In this document: positions 13,998-23,305 of the stretch, one piece after another
How positions within the stretch are numbered: position 1 is the stretch's first letter
Layout of the letters: every line of letters begins with the position of its first letter
NCBI GenBank assembly: GCA_020721875.1
Contig: DYLX01000012.1
Span: 1 to 51,811 of the forward strand
DNA length: 51,811 nucleotides
Direction: 5' to 3'
Source of the DNA: Leptospira biflexa
Lineage (GTDB): Bacteria > Spirochaetota > Spirochaetia > Treponematales > Rectinemataceae
Translations under genes and position numbers: made by a program
The notes under the pieces: model-generated
The model's input: the letters and a program-made list of their open reading frames with translations, nothing else
What the model was told of the DNA's origin: nothing
The model's database searches: none

Positions 13998-15002
13998 TCA
14001 TTCTGGTTTGTGGTAGAGGAAGCACGATACCTGGTGGCCGGATTCGGTCTCCTTGAGTTTCGGCCTCGAACTTTTGCAGATGTCCATACGCTTGGGACAG
14101 CGGTCGTAAAAGTTGCAACCGGGACGCTGTTTGTCCGGCGAGGGTACGTCGCCTGTCAGGATAATGCGCTGGCGTTTCGCCTCAATCTTGGGATCGGGGA
14201 TCGGTGCGGCAGAGAGCAGGGCCTCGGTGTAGGGGTGCAGCGGTTTCTTATAGAGGTCGTTCGCGTCGGCAATCTCGACGATAAGGCCGAGGTACATCAC
14301 CGCCACTCTCGTCGAGATGTACTTAATAACCGAAAGGTCGTGGGCGATGAAGAGGTAGGTAAGGCCAAATTCATCCTGCAGATCTTTAAATAGATTGAGA
14401 ATCTGCGACTGGATCGAAACATCGAGCGCGGAAACAGGCTCATCGCAAAGCATAAGTTCGGGGTTAAGCGCGAGCGCGCGCGCGATACCGATACGCTGGC
14501 GCTGGCCGCCCGAGAACTCATGCGGATAGCGGTTCTTGAAGAAGCGTGAGAGTCCCACCTTTTCCATAAGCTGCTCGACACGGTCGTCGAGATCCTGTTT
14601 CGACATGTCGATAAGACCGTTCTTCTTGAAAATCCGGATCGGCTCGGCAATGATGTCACCCGAAGTCATGCGCGGGTTCAGCGATGCGTAAGGATCCTGA
14701 AAGACCATCTGCATATTCTTGCGCGCCGCGAGCAGATCCTTTTTCGGCGCTTTCGTGAGGTCGACACCGTTTAGATAGACTTCGCCGGCGGTGGGCTTAT
14801 AGAGCTGCGCCACCGCGCGGGCGGTCGTCGACTTGCCGCAGCCCGATTCCCCGACGAGGCCGAGGGTCTCGCCCTTCTTCACCTGAAAATCGACGCCATC
14901 GACGGCATAGATATAGTTTTTGATGCGAGAGAAAAGGCCGGTCTTGATGGGGAAATGCATTTTGAGGCCGCGCACATCCAGCAGTGTCGTGTGTTCAGGC
15001 AT
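13998..15002 (-). CDS. oppF: oligopeptide ABC transporter ATP-binding protein OppF
   Basis: This 334-aa ATPase of the Opp/Dpp family energises peptide import with OppD. Walker A GESGCGKST is at residues 51-59, the Q-loop VFQDPYASLNP follows, the signature is EFSGGQRQR, and Walker B LMLCDEP precedes the H-loop IAHD. The C-terminal oligo_HPY region (PLHPYTEALLSA) and the Cys-containing tail (CNFYDRCPKRMDIC) are typical of this family and bind a [4Fe-4S] cluster in some members. The ATG at 15002 has AAGGAGGG upstream and overlaps the oppD stop by 8 bases. Confidence 0.93.
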   Translation of the reverse strand: MPEHTTLLDVRGLKMHFPIKTGLFSRIKNYIYAVDGVDFQVKKGETLGLVGESGCGKSTTARAVAQLYKPTAGEVYLNGVDLTKAPKKDLLAARKNMQMVFQDPYASLNPRMTSGDIIAEPIRIFKKNGLIDMSKQDLDDRVEQLMEKVGLSRFFKNRYPHEFSGGQRQRIGIARALALNPELMLCDEPVSALDVSIQSQILNLFKDLQDEFGLTYLFIAHDLSVIKYISTRVAVMYLGLIVEIADANDLYKKPLHPYTEALLSAAPIPDPKIEAKRQRIILTGDVPSPDKQRPGCNFYDRCPKRMDICKSSRPKLKETESGHQVSCFLYHKPE

Positions 15003-15987
15003 TCTGACCCTCCTTCGCGTAGAGCCAGCACGATACGCTCTGGCCATTGTCAAACTGTACGACAGGTGGATATTTCTTTTTGCAGATGTCCTTCACCTTG
15101 TCGCAGCGCGGATAGAAGGGGCAGCAGTCGGGGAGGTCGATCACGTTGGGCGGTTGGCCAGGAATCGAGTAGAGCCGGTTCTTCGTCTCCTGATCGAGGC
15201 GCGGCACCGAGCGAATGAGACCCATCGTATAGGGGTGCTTTGGCGAGTCGAAAATTTCTTCGGTGTGGCCGCGCTCAACAATCCGACCCGCGTACATGAC
15301 ACAGATCGTGTCACACATGCCGGCGACCACGCCAAGCGAGTGCGTAATGAGGATGACAGCGGTGCCGAGTTTTCTCGTGAGCTCCTGCATAATCTCGAGG
15401 ATCTGCGCCTGAATCGTCACGTCGAGAGCGCTGGTCGGCTCGTCCGCGATGAGAATTTCAGGGTTGCAGGACAAGCCCATTGCGATCATGACGCGCTGGC
15501 GCATGCCGCCTGAGAACTGGTGTGGGTATTGATCGATACGCTTTTCCGGAGCCGGTATTCCCGCGAGCTTCAGCATCTCGATTGCTTTGGCCTTCGCTTC
15601 TTCTTTGCTGAGCTTCTGGTGGAGCACGATTGTCTCGACCATCTGCGTGGAGATACGAAGAAAAGGATTGAGCGAGGTCATCGGGTCCTGGAAAATCATC
15701 GAGATCTTGTTGCCGCGAATCTCGCGAATCTCGTTCTGGGGCATCTGAAGCAGGTCTTTCCCGTGAAAGAGCACCTTGCCGCCCGCAATCTTTCCCGGAG
15801 GAGTCGGTATGAGGTTGATGATCGAAAGGTTGGTTACACTCTTACCCGAGCCCGACTCGCCGACAATACCGAGGGTTTCGCCTCTATGGAGATCGAAACT
15901 CACTCCGTCGACAGCCTTCACCGTCCCCTCATCGACTACAAAATATGTTTTCAGGTCTTGTACTTGCAAAATTACTTCGTTCGCCAT
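14995..15987 (-). CDS. oppD: oligopeptide ABC transporter ATP-binding protein OppD
   Basis: This 330-aa ATPase is the partner of OppF. Walker A GESGSGKS is at residues 43-50, with the Q-loop [11 protein letters not shown], signature QFSGGMRQR, Walker B ILIADEP and H-loop LITHS. The C-terminal HPYT segment and CPFYPRC...C tail mark the Opp/Dpp subfamily. The gene begins 12 bases after oppC, with AAGGAGC as ribosome site. Confidence 0.93.
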   Translation of the reverse strand: MANEVILQVQDLKTYFVVDEGTVKAVDGVSFDLHRGETLGIVGESGSGKSVTNLSIINLIPTPPGKIAGGKVLFHGKDLLQMPQNEIREIRGNKISMIFQDPMTSLNPFLRISTQMVETIVLHQKLSKEEAKAKAIEMLKLAGIPAPEKRIDQYPHQFSGGMRQRVMIAMGLSCNPEILIADEPTSALDVTIQAQILEIMQELTRKLGTAVILITHSLGVVAGMCDTICVMYAGRIVERGHTEEIFDSPKHPYTMGLIRSVPRLDQETKNRLYSIPGQPPNVIDLPDCCPFYPRCDKVKDICKKKYPPVVQFDNGQSVSCWLYAKEGQNA

Positions 15988-15999
15988 TTTGGCTCCTTG

Positions 16000-17076
16000 T
16001 CAGGTTCGGTTCTTGCTCTGCGGATCGAGGGCGTCCCGCAGGCCATCGCCGAGGAAGTTCATGAAGAAAAGGAAGAGCGTCATCTCAATGGCCGGTGCCA
16101 AAAGCTGCCACGGATAAAGCTCCATAGTGTTCGCACCCTCGGAGACCAGCGAGCCCCACGAAGAGAGCGGCGCTGAAACACCCATGCCGAGGAATGAGAG
16201 GAATGACTCGTTCATAATGAAGCTGGGCAGCGAGAGCGACGTGAATACAATAATAACGCCGAGTGTGTTCGGCAGCAGGTGCCTAAAAATGATGCGTCCG
16301 GAGCTCGCGCCCATTGATCGTGCCGCCTCGACAAACTCCGAGTTCTTGAGGCTAATGATCTGTCCGCGTACCACGCGCGCGACCGTGAGCCAGGACACCA
16401 GCGCAATGCCAATAAAGAGTATGAAAATCGAGCTCTGGCCTTCCTTGCGGAACATTGCCATGAGAATGATGACAATGAGCATGTAGGGAAGCCCGTACAT
16501 GATGTCGACGAAGCGCATAAGGATATTGTCGAGCCAACCGCCGACATAGCCTGATATCGCGCCGATCAGGATGCCGACCAACACCGCGGTGAGTGTACCA
16601 ATAAGGCCGACCATCATCGAGATGCGCGCACCGTAGATGGTCTTGGCGAGCATGTCGCGGCCGAGGCTGTCGGTGCCGAAAATGTAGACTTTCTTATTGA
16701 CCGGGTCGTTGATATGGTCCTTTGCAAACTGGAGATCGGCATTCGTCCGATCTAAATCCGACTGTAGCGAGGTCATACCGCTGTTGTTGATCCTATCCTC
16801 GATCAAAGCTTTCTGCGCTTCAAGTTTCTCGATAACGAGCTGACCCGCAGGCCTGAAGGAAGGAGGAAGATTCGAATGTTGAATCACTTGCGTGCGGTAG
16901 TCGAGGAAGGGAAAGAGCGGGGCGGTCAGCGCGACGAGTGCGTAGAAACCCACGACCCAGAGACTGATGAGCGCCATTTTATTCTTGCGGAGACGCTTCC
17001 AGGCGTCAGCCCAAAGCGAAACCGGTTTCATTTGCTGATTGAACTCGTTGACTGCTTTTCCGATTTTTCGGGACAT
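16000..17076 (-). CDS. oppC: oligopeptide ABC transporter permease OppC
   Basis: This 358-aa inner-membrane permease has an N-terminal cytoplasmic stretch, a first helix near residues 35-55, then a soluble insert (about 65-130) before the FGTDSLGRDMLAKTIYGARIS motif that is diagnostic of OppC/DppC. The permease loop EAARSMGASSGRIIFRHLLPN contacts the ATPases. The ATG at 17076 has AAGGAGG 9 bases upstream. The longer frame to 17142 would overlap oppB. The extracytoplasmic insert, with coiled-coil-like composition, is somewhat longer than in E. coli OppC. Confidence 0.92.
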   Translation of the reverse strand: MSRKIGKAVNEFNQQMKPVSLWADAWKRLRKNKMALISLWVVGFYALVALTAPLFPFLDYRTQVIQHSNLPPSFRPAGQLVIEKLEAQKALIEDRINNSGMTSLQSDLDRTNADLQFAKDHINDPVNKKVYIFGTDSLGRDMLAKTIYGARISMMVGLIGTLTAVLVGILIGAISGYVGGWLDNILMRFVDIMYGLPYMLIVIILMAMFRKEGQSSIFILFIGIALVSWLTVARVVRGQIISLKNSEFVEAARSMGASSGRIIFRHLLPNTLGVIIVFTSLSLPSFIMNESFLSFLGMGVSAPLSSWGSLVSEGANTMELYPWQLLAPAIEMTLFLFFMNFLGDGLRDALDPQSKNRT

Positions 17077-17089
17077 TCCTGGTTCCTCC

Positions 17090-18019
17090 TTAGTTATACG
17101 AGATACGGGGATCGAGGAACCCGTAGATGATGTCGACGGCAAAGTTCATCACCACGAGAATCAACGAGTAGACGATGACTTCACCCATGATGAGGGTGTA
17201 GTCCCTATTGAGCGCCGACTGTACAAAGATACGGCCGACGCCTGGAATCGCAAACACTGACTCTATGACGATCGATCCGGTGATAATACCCGAAAAAGCG
17301 GGGCCAAGGTAGGAAACGACCGGAAGGAGTCCGCCTTTGAGCACATGCTTTCCGATGACTGTTCGCTCCGCGAGACCCTTTGCACGCGCGGTGCGCACAT
17401 AGTCTGATCTGAGAATCTCGAGGAGGCTCGCACGAGAGAGCCGCGCGATGTATGCGAAGTAGGGAAAGGAGAGCGTGAGCGCAGGCAGAATGATCGCGGC
17501 AAAACCGTTCCTGCCGGTTATCCATCCCGAAAGCGGCAACCAGTGCAGTTTCATCGCGAACAAGAGCTGGAGCACAGGCCCCACGACAAACAGGGGAATG
17601 GAGATGCCCACTACCGCAATCGACATCACCGTGTAGTCTTGCCAATGATTTTGCTTAAGCGCCGATATAATTCCAACACCGATACCCGCAATCGTCGCGA
17701 GCAAGAGCGCCACCGTACCGAGCTCCATAGAAACTGGAAGACTTTCGCCGATAAGCTCGTTGACCGTGCTGTCACGGTATCGGAACGACGGGCCCAAATC
17801 TCCACGTAGCACCTGACCAAGGTAACGCAGGTACTGTTTTCCCATTGGCTCATCCATGTGATACTTCTTCATAAGATTCTGAAGCACCTGCTCGGGAACG
17901 TTTTTTTCACTCGAGAACGGCCCGCCTGGCGCAAAACGAATCAGGAAGAAACTGATCGTGATGATAATAAAAATGGTTGGAATCAGGCTTAGAAACCGAC
18001 GGATGATGTACCTCGACAT
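17090..18019 (-). CDS. oppB: oligopeptide ABC transporter permease OppB
   Basis: This 309-aa permease starts with the standard YIIRRFLSLIPTIFIIITISF helix and carries the APGGPF motif after it. The ATPase-coupling loop (YVRTARAKGLAERTV...HVLKGGLLP) and the final VDIIYGFLDPRI tail are typical of OppB/DppB. The ATG at 18019 has GGAGG upstream. It is separated from oppA by 175 bases that contain a strong hairpin, which should make oppA mRNA more abundant than the permease mRNA. Confidence 0.92.
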   Translation of the reverse strand: MSRYIIRRFLSLIPTIFIIITISFFLIRFAPGGPFSSEKNVPEQVLQNLMKKYHMDEPMGKQYLRYLGQVLRGDLGPSFRYRDSTVNELIGESLPVSMELGTVALLLATIAGIGVGIISALKQNHWQDYTVMSIAVVGISIPLFVVGPVLQLLFAMKLHWLPLSGWITGRNGFAAIILPALTLSFPYFAYIARLSRASLLEILRSDYVRTARAKGLAERTVIGKHVLKGGLLPVVSYLGPAFSGIITGSIVIESVFAIPGVGRIFVQSALNRDYTLIMGEVIVYSLILVVMNFAVDIIYGFLDPRISYN

Positions 18020-18113
18020 CAATTCCTCCGTAAAATAGGTAAGACTCCTCAGTCTCCTCAAAAAACGTGAAATAAAATTAAGCGGAACGTTTGTAGTCAA
18101 GACTGAGGGCGCG

Positions 18114-18147
18114 AAAAAAACGGGAGGCGCGGGAACGCCCCCCGTTT
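18114..18147 (-). terminator. terminator-like attenuator between oppA and oppB
   Basis: On the minus strand a 12-bp stem (one G-U pair, 6-base loop) ends in a run of seven T. Because oppBCDF follow in the same direction without an obvious new promoter, it probably acts as a leaky terminator. Confidence 0.75.
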
Positions 18148-18194
18148 GCAAAAGTATACCTTTGCGGGAAAAATCTGTCTAGACCGAAACTTTT

Positions 18195-19739
18195 TTACTT
18201 CTTATAGATGAATTTCGGAGGATGATACCCGATGGGGTTGGAATACCAGCCGCCCCACCTCGAGGTGTCGATCATGTCCTGGTTCGCATAGAAGTAAAGA
18301 GGAATCAGTCCCTGATCCTGAGTAAGCAGAATCTTCTCAGCAGTCTCAAGAAGCTTCATGCGGGCCTCGCCGGACGAGGTGCGCGCATCTTCTATGGCTT
18401 TATCAAACTTCGGGTTTCTGTAGTCGCCTGAGTTGTTGCCGCTGCCGCTGATAAAAAGCTCGAGCATTGTGTTCGGGTCGAGGTAGTCGCCTACCCAGCC
18501 ATCGCGCGCGATCGTGAAATCGTGTTTGTTGCGCAGCTCAATGAGGGTCTTGAACTCCATGTTCTGGAGCACAAGGTTAACATTGAGGTTGGCCTTGAGC
18601 TGCTGCTGCACATACTCGGCGATGAGCTTGTGGCCAGTGCTGGTGTTGTAGACATAGGTGAGGGTCGGGAAGCCCTTTCCATCGGGATATCCGGCATCGG
18701 CGAGGAATTTCTTCGCGGCCGCGACATCGAATTTCTGTCCGCCCTGCGGGGTGTAACCAGCCATCGGCGGGCAAATGGAATCGGCGGGAATCTGGCCGCC
18801 CTTCAGCACTTTGTCGACGAGGGTCTGCTTATCGATCGCCGCGGCGAAGGCTTTGCGGACACGAACATCGTTAAAGGGTGTGCGCTGGCTGTTAAGGTCG
18901 AGGTAGTAGGTCGCGAACTGGGCGGAGGTCTGGAAGTCCTTGCGGAGCTTGATCTCGTCGATCATGTTGAGATCGATTCCCGCCATCCAGTCGACGGCGC
19001 CGGCCTTGTACATCTTATAGTTGGTGGAGAGGTTGTCGCTCGCGAGATACTCGATTGAGTTGAGTTTCACGTTCTTCGCATCCCAGTAGTTCTTGTTCTT
19101 CACGACAATAATTCTGTCCTGGGGCTTCCACTCTTTAAGGATGAAGGGGCCATTCACCACGATATTGCCCGGCTTTGTCCACTGGTCGCCGTACTTCTCG
19201 ACTGCCCACTTCGGTGCCGGCGCAAACGCGCTGTGTGCGGTCATGTCGACAAAGTAGGGTGCCGGACCAACGAGCTGGACCTGGAGTGTCTTGTCATCGA
19301 GGGCTTTAACGCCGACATCTTCGGCTTTGCCCTTTCCAGAGTTGTACGCATCAGCACCCTTTACCACCATGCCGAGCATGTAGGCGTAGTTGGCGGCGGT
19401 TTCCGGGGCAAGCTCTCTAAGCCAGCCGTACACGAAATCCTGAGCGGTAACGGGGTGTCCATCGGACCACTTCGCATCGCGGAGATGGAAGGTGACAGTC
19501 ATGCCATCGGGGCTGATGTCCCAGCTCTTCGCCATGGCGGGAATTCCCTTGCTGGTCTTAGGATCGTACTGCACGAGACCTTCGAACATCGCGAGATAGA
19601 ATTGGTTGGACGCGGTGTCCTGCATAAGCGCGGGGTCGAGCGTCGAGGGCTCAGCACCGTTCGCGATGATAAAATCTTGCGCAAACGCTGTGCCGGCGAA
19701 CGCGAGAAGCGCTAAAAGAACAAATAGACTCCTTTTCAT
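18195..19739 (-). CDS. oppA: oligopeptide-binding periplasmic protein OppA
   Basis: This 514-aa solute-binding protein of family 5 captures peptides for OppBCDF. A signal peptide covers residues 1-20 (AFA before Q21), so it is secreted rather than lipidated. The family signature AKSWDISPDGMTVTFHLRDAKWSDGHPVTAQDFVYGW lies at about residues 74-110, and the ligand lobe NPKFDKAIEDA near 435. A consensus promoter and a GGGAGG ribosome site precede the ATG at 19739. Being first in the operon, and before the attenuator, fits its need for excess over the permease. Confidence 0.93.
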   Translation of the reverse strand: MKRSLFVLLALLAFAGTAFAQDFIIANGAEPSTLDPALMQDTASNQFYLAMFEGLVQYDPKTSKGIPAMAKSWDISPDGMTVTFHLRDAKWSDGHPVTAQDFVYGWLRELAPETAANYAYMLGMVVKGADAYNSGKGKAEDVGVKALDDKTLQVQLVGPAPYFVDMTAHSAFAPAPKWAVEKYGDQWTKPGNIVVNGPFILKEWKPQDRIIVVKNKNYWDAKNVKLNSIEYLASDNLSTNYKMYKAGAVDWMAGIDLNMIDEIKLRKDFQTSAQFATYYLDLNSQRTPFNDVRVRKAFAAAIDKQTLVDKVLKGGQIPADSICPPMAGYTPQGGQKFDVAAAKKFLADAGYPDGKGFPTLTYVYNTSTGHKLIAEYVQQQLKANLNVNLVLQNMEFKTLIELRNKHDFTIARDGWVGDYLDPNTMLELFISGSGNNSGDYRNPKFDKAIEDARTSSGEARMKLLETAEKILLTQDQGLIPLYFYANQDMIDTSRWGGWYSNPIGYHPPKFIYKK

Positions 19740-19771
19740 TCGTACCTCCCTATTAAAATAGTACCCGATAA

Positions 19772-19800
19772 ACTATATACTCTCTGTATTGCTATTGCAA
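19772..19800 (-). promoter_or_regulatory. promoter of the opp operon
   Basis: TTGCAA (19795-19800) and TATAGT (19772-19777) lie exactly 17 bases apart on the minus strand, about 33 bases before the oppA ATG, which leaves room for the GGGAGG ribosome site. Confidence 0.65.
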
Positions 19801-19850
19801 GATTTTTTTCTCAGAATCGAAGAACTATTTCCATCCCCTTTGGAAGTAAC

Positions 19851-21413
19851 ATGAACCATTTTCGAATGCCAATTGATCAGATGAAAAAATTGCGCCTCGG
19901 ATTTTATGCTCACAGCAAGATTTATCTATTCGCGGCACTTACTGGAGCGGTTTCAGGACTCATTACTGTCGCATACCGTTATGCGATAAGACAAGCTGAA
20001 ATTTTTCGTCAAACTTTCGTCCAGCAGAACCCTGCCGTGTACAAAATTCTCATCTGGATCGCACTGGCACTCACCGCAGGTATCGTCACCGCCATCCTTG
20101 TGCGTACAAGCCCGCTCATACGCGGCTCGGGAATTCCGCAAGTAAAAGCCTTCCTCTTTCGTCGTGTCTACTTCAGATGGAAGAAGGAACTGCCCTTCAA
20201 ATTCTTGGGAGGAACACTTGCCTTGGGAGCAGGACTCTCGCTCGGACGCGAAGGCCCGTCGATTCAGCTAGGCGCACTTGCGGGTTCTGCGCTCGAAGAC
20301 CTGTTTCATATCCCCGACTACCGCCGATACCTCGTGACCGCAGGCGCTGCCGCGGGGATATCGGCAGCCTTCAACGCGCCACTCGCCGGAGTACTCTTTT
20401 GCATCGAGGAGCTGCATCGAAGTTTTTCGCCGGTCATGCTCACTGTCACCATGATCTCATCGTTCATTGCAAATATCGTGATGTGGCTCTTCTTCGGTAT
20501 CCGCCCCATTTTTGGGATTACTGTGGTTGAGGCGCTTCCTCTCAAATACTACTTCAGCATCATACTGGGTATCGGCATCCTCACCGGGATCCTTGGAAGC
20601 CTCTTCGATGTAGGGTTGTTACATTTTCAGAAGCTCTACAAGCGTTTTGTCCCCAACGAGAGTATTCGCGTGATTTCGGCATTCGCGGTGGCTGCAATCG
20701 TGAGCATCGTGTACCCGCAGATCACCGGTGGTGGAAACCACGTTGTTTCAGCGGATTATCTTTCGGTCATGCCCTTTGCCCTCATCGCGCTCATGCTGGT
20801 GGGGAAATTTGTATTTACACTATTTTCGTATGCATCGGGCGTGCCGGGCGGAATCTTTCTCCCGATGCTCGCGATAGGAGCGATTAACGGCGGGTTCGTC
20901 TATGCGGTTCTGGGAAAAATGGGCTACCACATGGATTATTTGCCCAATTACATTCTCCTTGGAATGACGGGCTTTTTCGTCGCGGTGGTCAGGGCGCCCA
21001 TTACGGGCGCGGTGCTTATCACCGAGATGGCGGGCAGTTTTACTCATTTTCCCGCCTTCATCCTCGTTTCGATTGTTGCCGCGCTCACCGCGAATATCTT
21101 AAAAACCAAGCCCATCTACGACTCACTTCTCGCTCAGATTCCCCCAATGAAACCCGAGCAAGTAGAACACGCGGCGATCACCCTCCATATCCCATTTATG
21201 GAAGGAAGCCGAATTCACACCGTGAGCGATCTACGGGAACACATGCCCACCGACAGCATTCTCGTGTGCATCATGCGAGGGGAAGAGCGCCTCTACCCTT
21301 ATCTCTCAATGGAAATTGTGCCGGGCGACGAGGCGCTCATCGAAGTCGATCAGCGGCTGGCACATTTATTAAAGGAAGATTTATTAAAATTGGGCGCACA
21401 TGTTGAAGCGTAG
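19851..21413 (+). CDS. ClC-family chloride/proton exchanger with C-terminal TrkA-C-like domain
   Basis: This 520-aa membrane protein has the three ClC selectivity motifs: GSGIP at residues 92-96, GREGP at 132-136 and GGIFLP near 335. The gating Glu (E134) and the internal proton Glu (E187, in CIEEL) are both present, as in H+/Cl- exchangers rather than channels. After about residue 440 a soluble RCK_C/TrkA-C-like domain follows, ending in a VPGDEALIEV strand, which may sense a ligand. The start could be 19851, 19866 or 19881. I prefer 19851 because a GGAAG ribosome-like site precedes it. The alcohol dehydrogenase gene follows closely and is probably co-transcribed. Confidence 0.88.
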   Translation: MNHFRMPIDQMKKLRLGFYAHSKIYLFAALTGAVSGLITVAYRYAIRQAEIFRQTFVQQNPAVYKILIWIALALTAGIVTAILVRTSPLIRGSGIPQVKAFLFRRVYFRWKKELPFKFLGGTLALGAGLSLGREGPSIQLGALAGSALEDLFHIPDYRRYLVTAGAAAGISAAFNAPLAGVLFCIEELHRSFSPVMLTVTMISSFIANIVMWLFFGIRPIFGITVVEALPLKYYFSIILGIGILTGILGSLFDVGLLHFQKLYKRFVPNESIRVISAFAVAAIVSIVYPQITGGGNHVVSADYLSVMPFALIALMLVGKFVFTLFSYASGVPGGIFLPMLAIGAINGGFVYAVLGKMGYHMDYLPNYILLGMTGFFVAVVRAPITGAVLITEMAGSFTHFPAFILVSIVAALTANILKTKPIYDSLLAQIPPMKPEQVEHAAITLHIPFMEGSRIHTVSDLREHMPTDSILVCIMRGEERLYPYLSMEIVPGDEALIEVDQRLAHLLKEDLLKLGAHVEA

Positions 21414-21432
21414 CGTGAGAAGGAGCACCAGC

Positions 21433-22662
21433 ATGTACGAATATTATTCGCCGACCAAAATACTATTCGGAGAGGGATGTCTCGCGGAGACCGCACCCCG
21501 TCTCAAAGAGATGGGTGCGACACGGACGCTCATCGTTACGGGAAAATCGAGCACCGCATCCTCCGAGGGCTTTAAAAAGCTCTGCGCAGATCTCGACACG
21601 GCGGGCATCCGCTGGGCTCACTTCGCCGAAGTGAGCGCCGATCCGGAGACGGGCACGGTCGATCGGGGTGCCGCGCGCTTCCGCGCCGAGGGCTGCGACT
21701 CCATCATCGGCTTTGGCGGCGGAAGCCCCATCGACTGCGCCAAGGGCATTGCCGCGAGCGTCGCCGAGGACCGCTCCATCCGCGATTTCGTGGGTACAGG
21801 GCTCGCCTTCACCAAGCCTGTGCCGCCCCTCGTGGCCATTCCCACCACTGCGGGCACAGGAACCGAAGTAACCAATGCAGCGGTATTTACTGTTGTGGAC
21901 GAGTTTGGTCATCGCAGCAAAAAGGGCACCTCGAGCCAGTATTATTTCCCTCGGCTTGCGGTAGTCGACCCCCTCTTGCACGCGAGCATGCCACCTTCTC
22001 TCACCGCGGCAACCGGCATGGACGCACTTACCCACGCCATAGAGGCTTATGTAAGCCGCTTCCATACGCCGATCAGCGATATGTACTGCCTCGAATCGAT
22101 CAGGCTGATTGGGCGGAGCCTGAGGGCGGCATGCCGGCCAGCCGAAAATAGCGGCCTCTACGAAGCCGACTCTTCTATCGCTGCCGCACGTCGCGATATG
22201 GCACTCGCGGCCACTCTCGCGGGTGTGGCGCTTTCGCAGGCGGGGCTCGGCATGGTACATGGTTTCGCGCACCCTGTCGGCGCAATAACTGGGCTTGCAC
22301 ATGGTCTGGCCAACGCTATTCTTCTACCCTTCGTGATGGAGGCACTCATCCCCGACGCGGGCGAGCGGCTCTCCGACATCGGCAGTGCGCTGACAGGCCG
22401 TGCGCTCTCGGATGGCGCGCTCGCGGGTAGGCCTTGTCTCACTCCTGCGGAAGCGGTGCGCGCCATCGCCCAGCTTGGACACGATATCGGCATTCCTCCC
22501 AACCTCGATGCCGCCGGCGTGCCTGTCGCCGCCTTTGAAGACATCCTCGCCGACGCTCTCTCCTACCGGCGTCGTAAAGCAAGCCCGCGCGCCTTTACCG
22601 ACGCGGAGCTGCGCGAGCTGCTCTCGAAGATGTACAGTGGACATGCTATGCGTGGAGAATAA
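21433..22662 (+). CDS. iron-containing alcohol dehydrogenase
   Basis: This 409-aa group III (Fe-dependent) alcohol dehydrogenase reduces aldehydes or oxidises alcohols with NAD(P). The nucleotide site GGGSPIDCAKG is at about residues 95-105 and TTAGTGTEVTNAA at about 137-149. Iron ligands are visible as D and H in GMDALTHAIE, H in MVHGFAHPVGA and H in LAHGLANA. An AAGGAG site precedes the ATG at 21433. An in-frame ATG at 21400 would overlap the ClC gene. The substrate cannot be told. In a fermentative cell a role in disposing of reducing equivalents as ethanol or butanol is plausible. Confidence 0.9.
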   Translation: MYEYYSPTKILFGEGCLAETAPRLKEMGATRTLIVTGKSSTASSEGFKKLCADLDTAGIRWAHFAEVSADPETGTVDRGAARFRAEGCDSIIGFGGGSPIDCAKGIAASVAEDRSIRDFVGTGLAFTKPVPPLVAIPTTAGTGTEVTNAAVFTVVDEFGHRSKKGTSSQYYFPRLAVVDPLLHASMPPSLTAATGMDALTHAIEAYVSRFHTPISDMYCLESIRLIGRSLRAACRPAENSGLYEADSSIAAARRDMALAATLAGVALSQAGLGMVHGFAHPVGAITGLAHGLANAILLPFVMEALIPDAGERLSDIGSALTGRALSDGALAGRPCLTPAEAVRAIAQLGHDIGIPPNLDAAGVPVAAFEDILADALSYRRRKASPRAFTDAELRELLSKMYSGHAMRGE

Positions 22663-22673
22663 AGGAGGAGGTA

Positions 22674-23180
22674 GTGAGAATCGACATCGCCCTCTTCACC
22701 TACGATGACATCTTCTCAGACTTCGATATCCGCGATTATCGACAGCGCCAGCTCTCCAAAGACTTTCTCGACGAACTGCGAATACGTATGTTAAAAAAGA
22801 GCGATTCGACCACAACCGCACTCGTTATGATGATCGAAAAGAGCCAAAGAAACGAAAAGTACGAAAAATTGATCATCAAGCGACTCAGAGCATTCTTTGA
22901 AGAGCGCTACGCATCGCACCTTCTGAAGAGAAAAAAGAATATCGCGCAGGCGGTCATCTCGGGGCTGGCTGGTGTCGTACTCCTCCTGGCGGCCTATGTG
23001 CTCTCTACCTTTGTCGGCACTCTCTTTCGCGACTTTCTGCTCATACCCTCCTGGTACCTCGTCTGGAGCGGCCTTGAAAAATTGATAGGAAACGGCCAAG
23101 AGATTGCGAAAAAATTAGCCTATTACCGAGCGCTCTCGGTCGCGACTATCGAGTTCAGAGACAAAACAGTCAACGCCTGA
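22674..23180 (+). CDS. membrane protein of unknown function (GTG start)
   Basis: I do not recognise this 168-aa protein. It has a charged N-terminal helical region (residues 1-85, rich in K, R, E and D), a hydrophobic pair at about 90-112 and 115-130, and a charged C-terminal helix. A GTG start at 22674 is supported by a strong AAAGGAGGAG site 6-8 bases upstream, 11 bases after the alcohol dehydrogenase stop, so the two are translationally linked. There are no catalytic motifs. Confidence 0.65.
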   Translation: MRIDIALFTYDDIFSDFDIRDYRQRQLSKDFLDELRIRMLKKSDSTTTALVMMIEKSQRNEKYEKLIIKRLRAFFEERYASHLLKRKKNIAQAVISGLAGVVLLLAAYVLSTFVGTLFRDFLLIPSWYLVWSGLEKLIGNGQEIAKKLAYYRALSVATIEFRDKTVNA

Positions 23181-23187
23181 GCGCGGA

Positions 23188-23251
23188 ATTCATCCCCGCT
23201 CGCATTCGAGGCGCGAGCCGCTCATCCTGTAGAGCCGCTCGGACGCGCGCG
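23188..23251 (-). repeat. chimeric 64-bp copy of the sbcC 3' end
   Basis: Bases 23188-23216 match 24775-24803 (the last codons and stop of sbcC) with 2 mismatches in 29. Bases 23217-23251 match 25179-25213 (codons about 400 bp further inside sbcC) exactly over 35 bases. The two parts are fused in frame, reading RASERLYRMSG then SRLECERG and stop. No start or body of a gene is attached. It is best seen as an internally deleted duplicate. Confidence 0.75.
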
Positions 23252-23261
23252 GTTGCGGAGG

Positions 23262-23305
23262 ATTGCAATTTTTAGCTCGAAAAATTGCAATTTGAGAATT
23301 GCAAT
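23262..23305. repeat. three ATTGCAAT palindromes forming a 12-bp hairpin
   Basis: The octamer ATTGCAAT occurs at 23262-23269, 23284-23291 and 23298-23305. The first two are part of a perfect 12-bp inverted repeat (23262-23273 / 23280-23291, 6-base loop). The third overlaps the -35 box of the next gene. It could be an operator or a bidirectional terminator. Confidence 0.6.

Noticed and set aside
21463..22302. 279-codon minus-strand open frame
   Set aside because: It is antisense to the alcohol dehydrogenase, which has all iron-ligand motifs.
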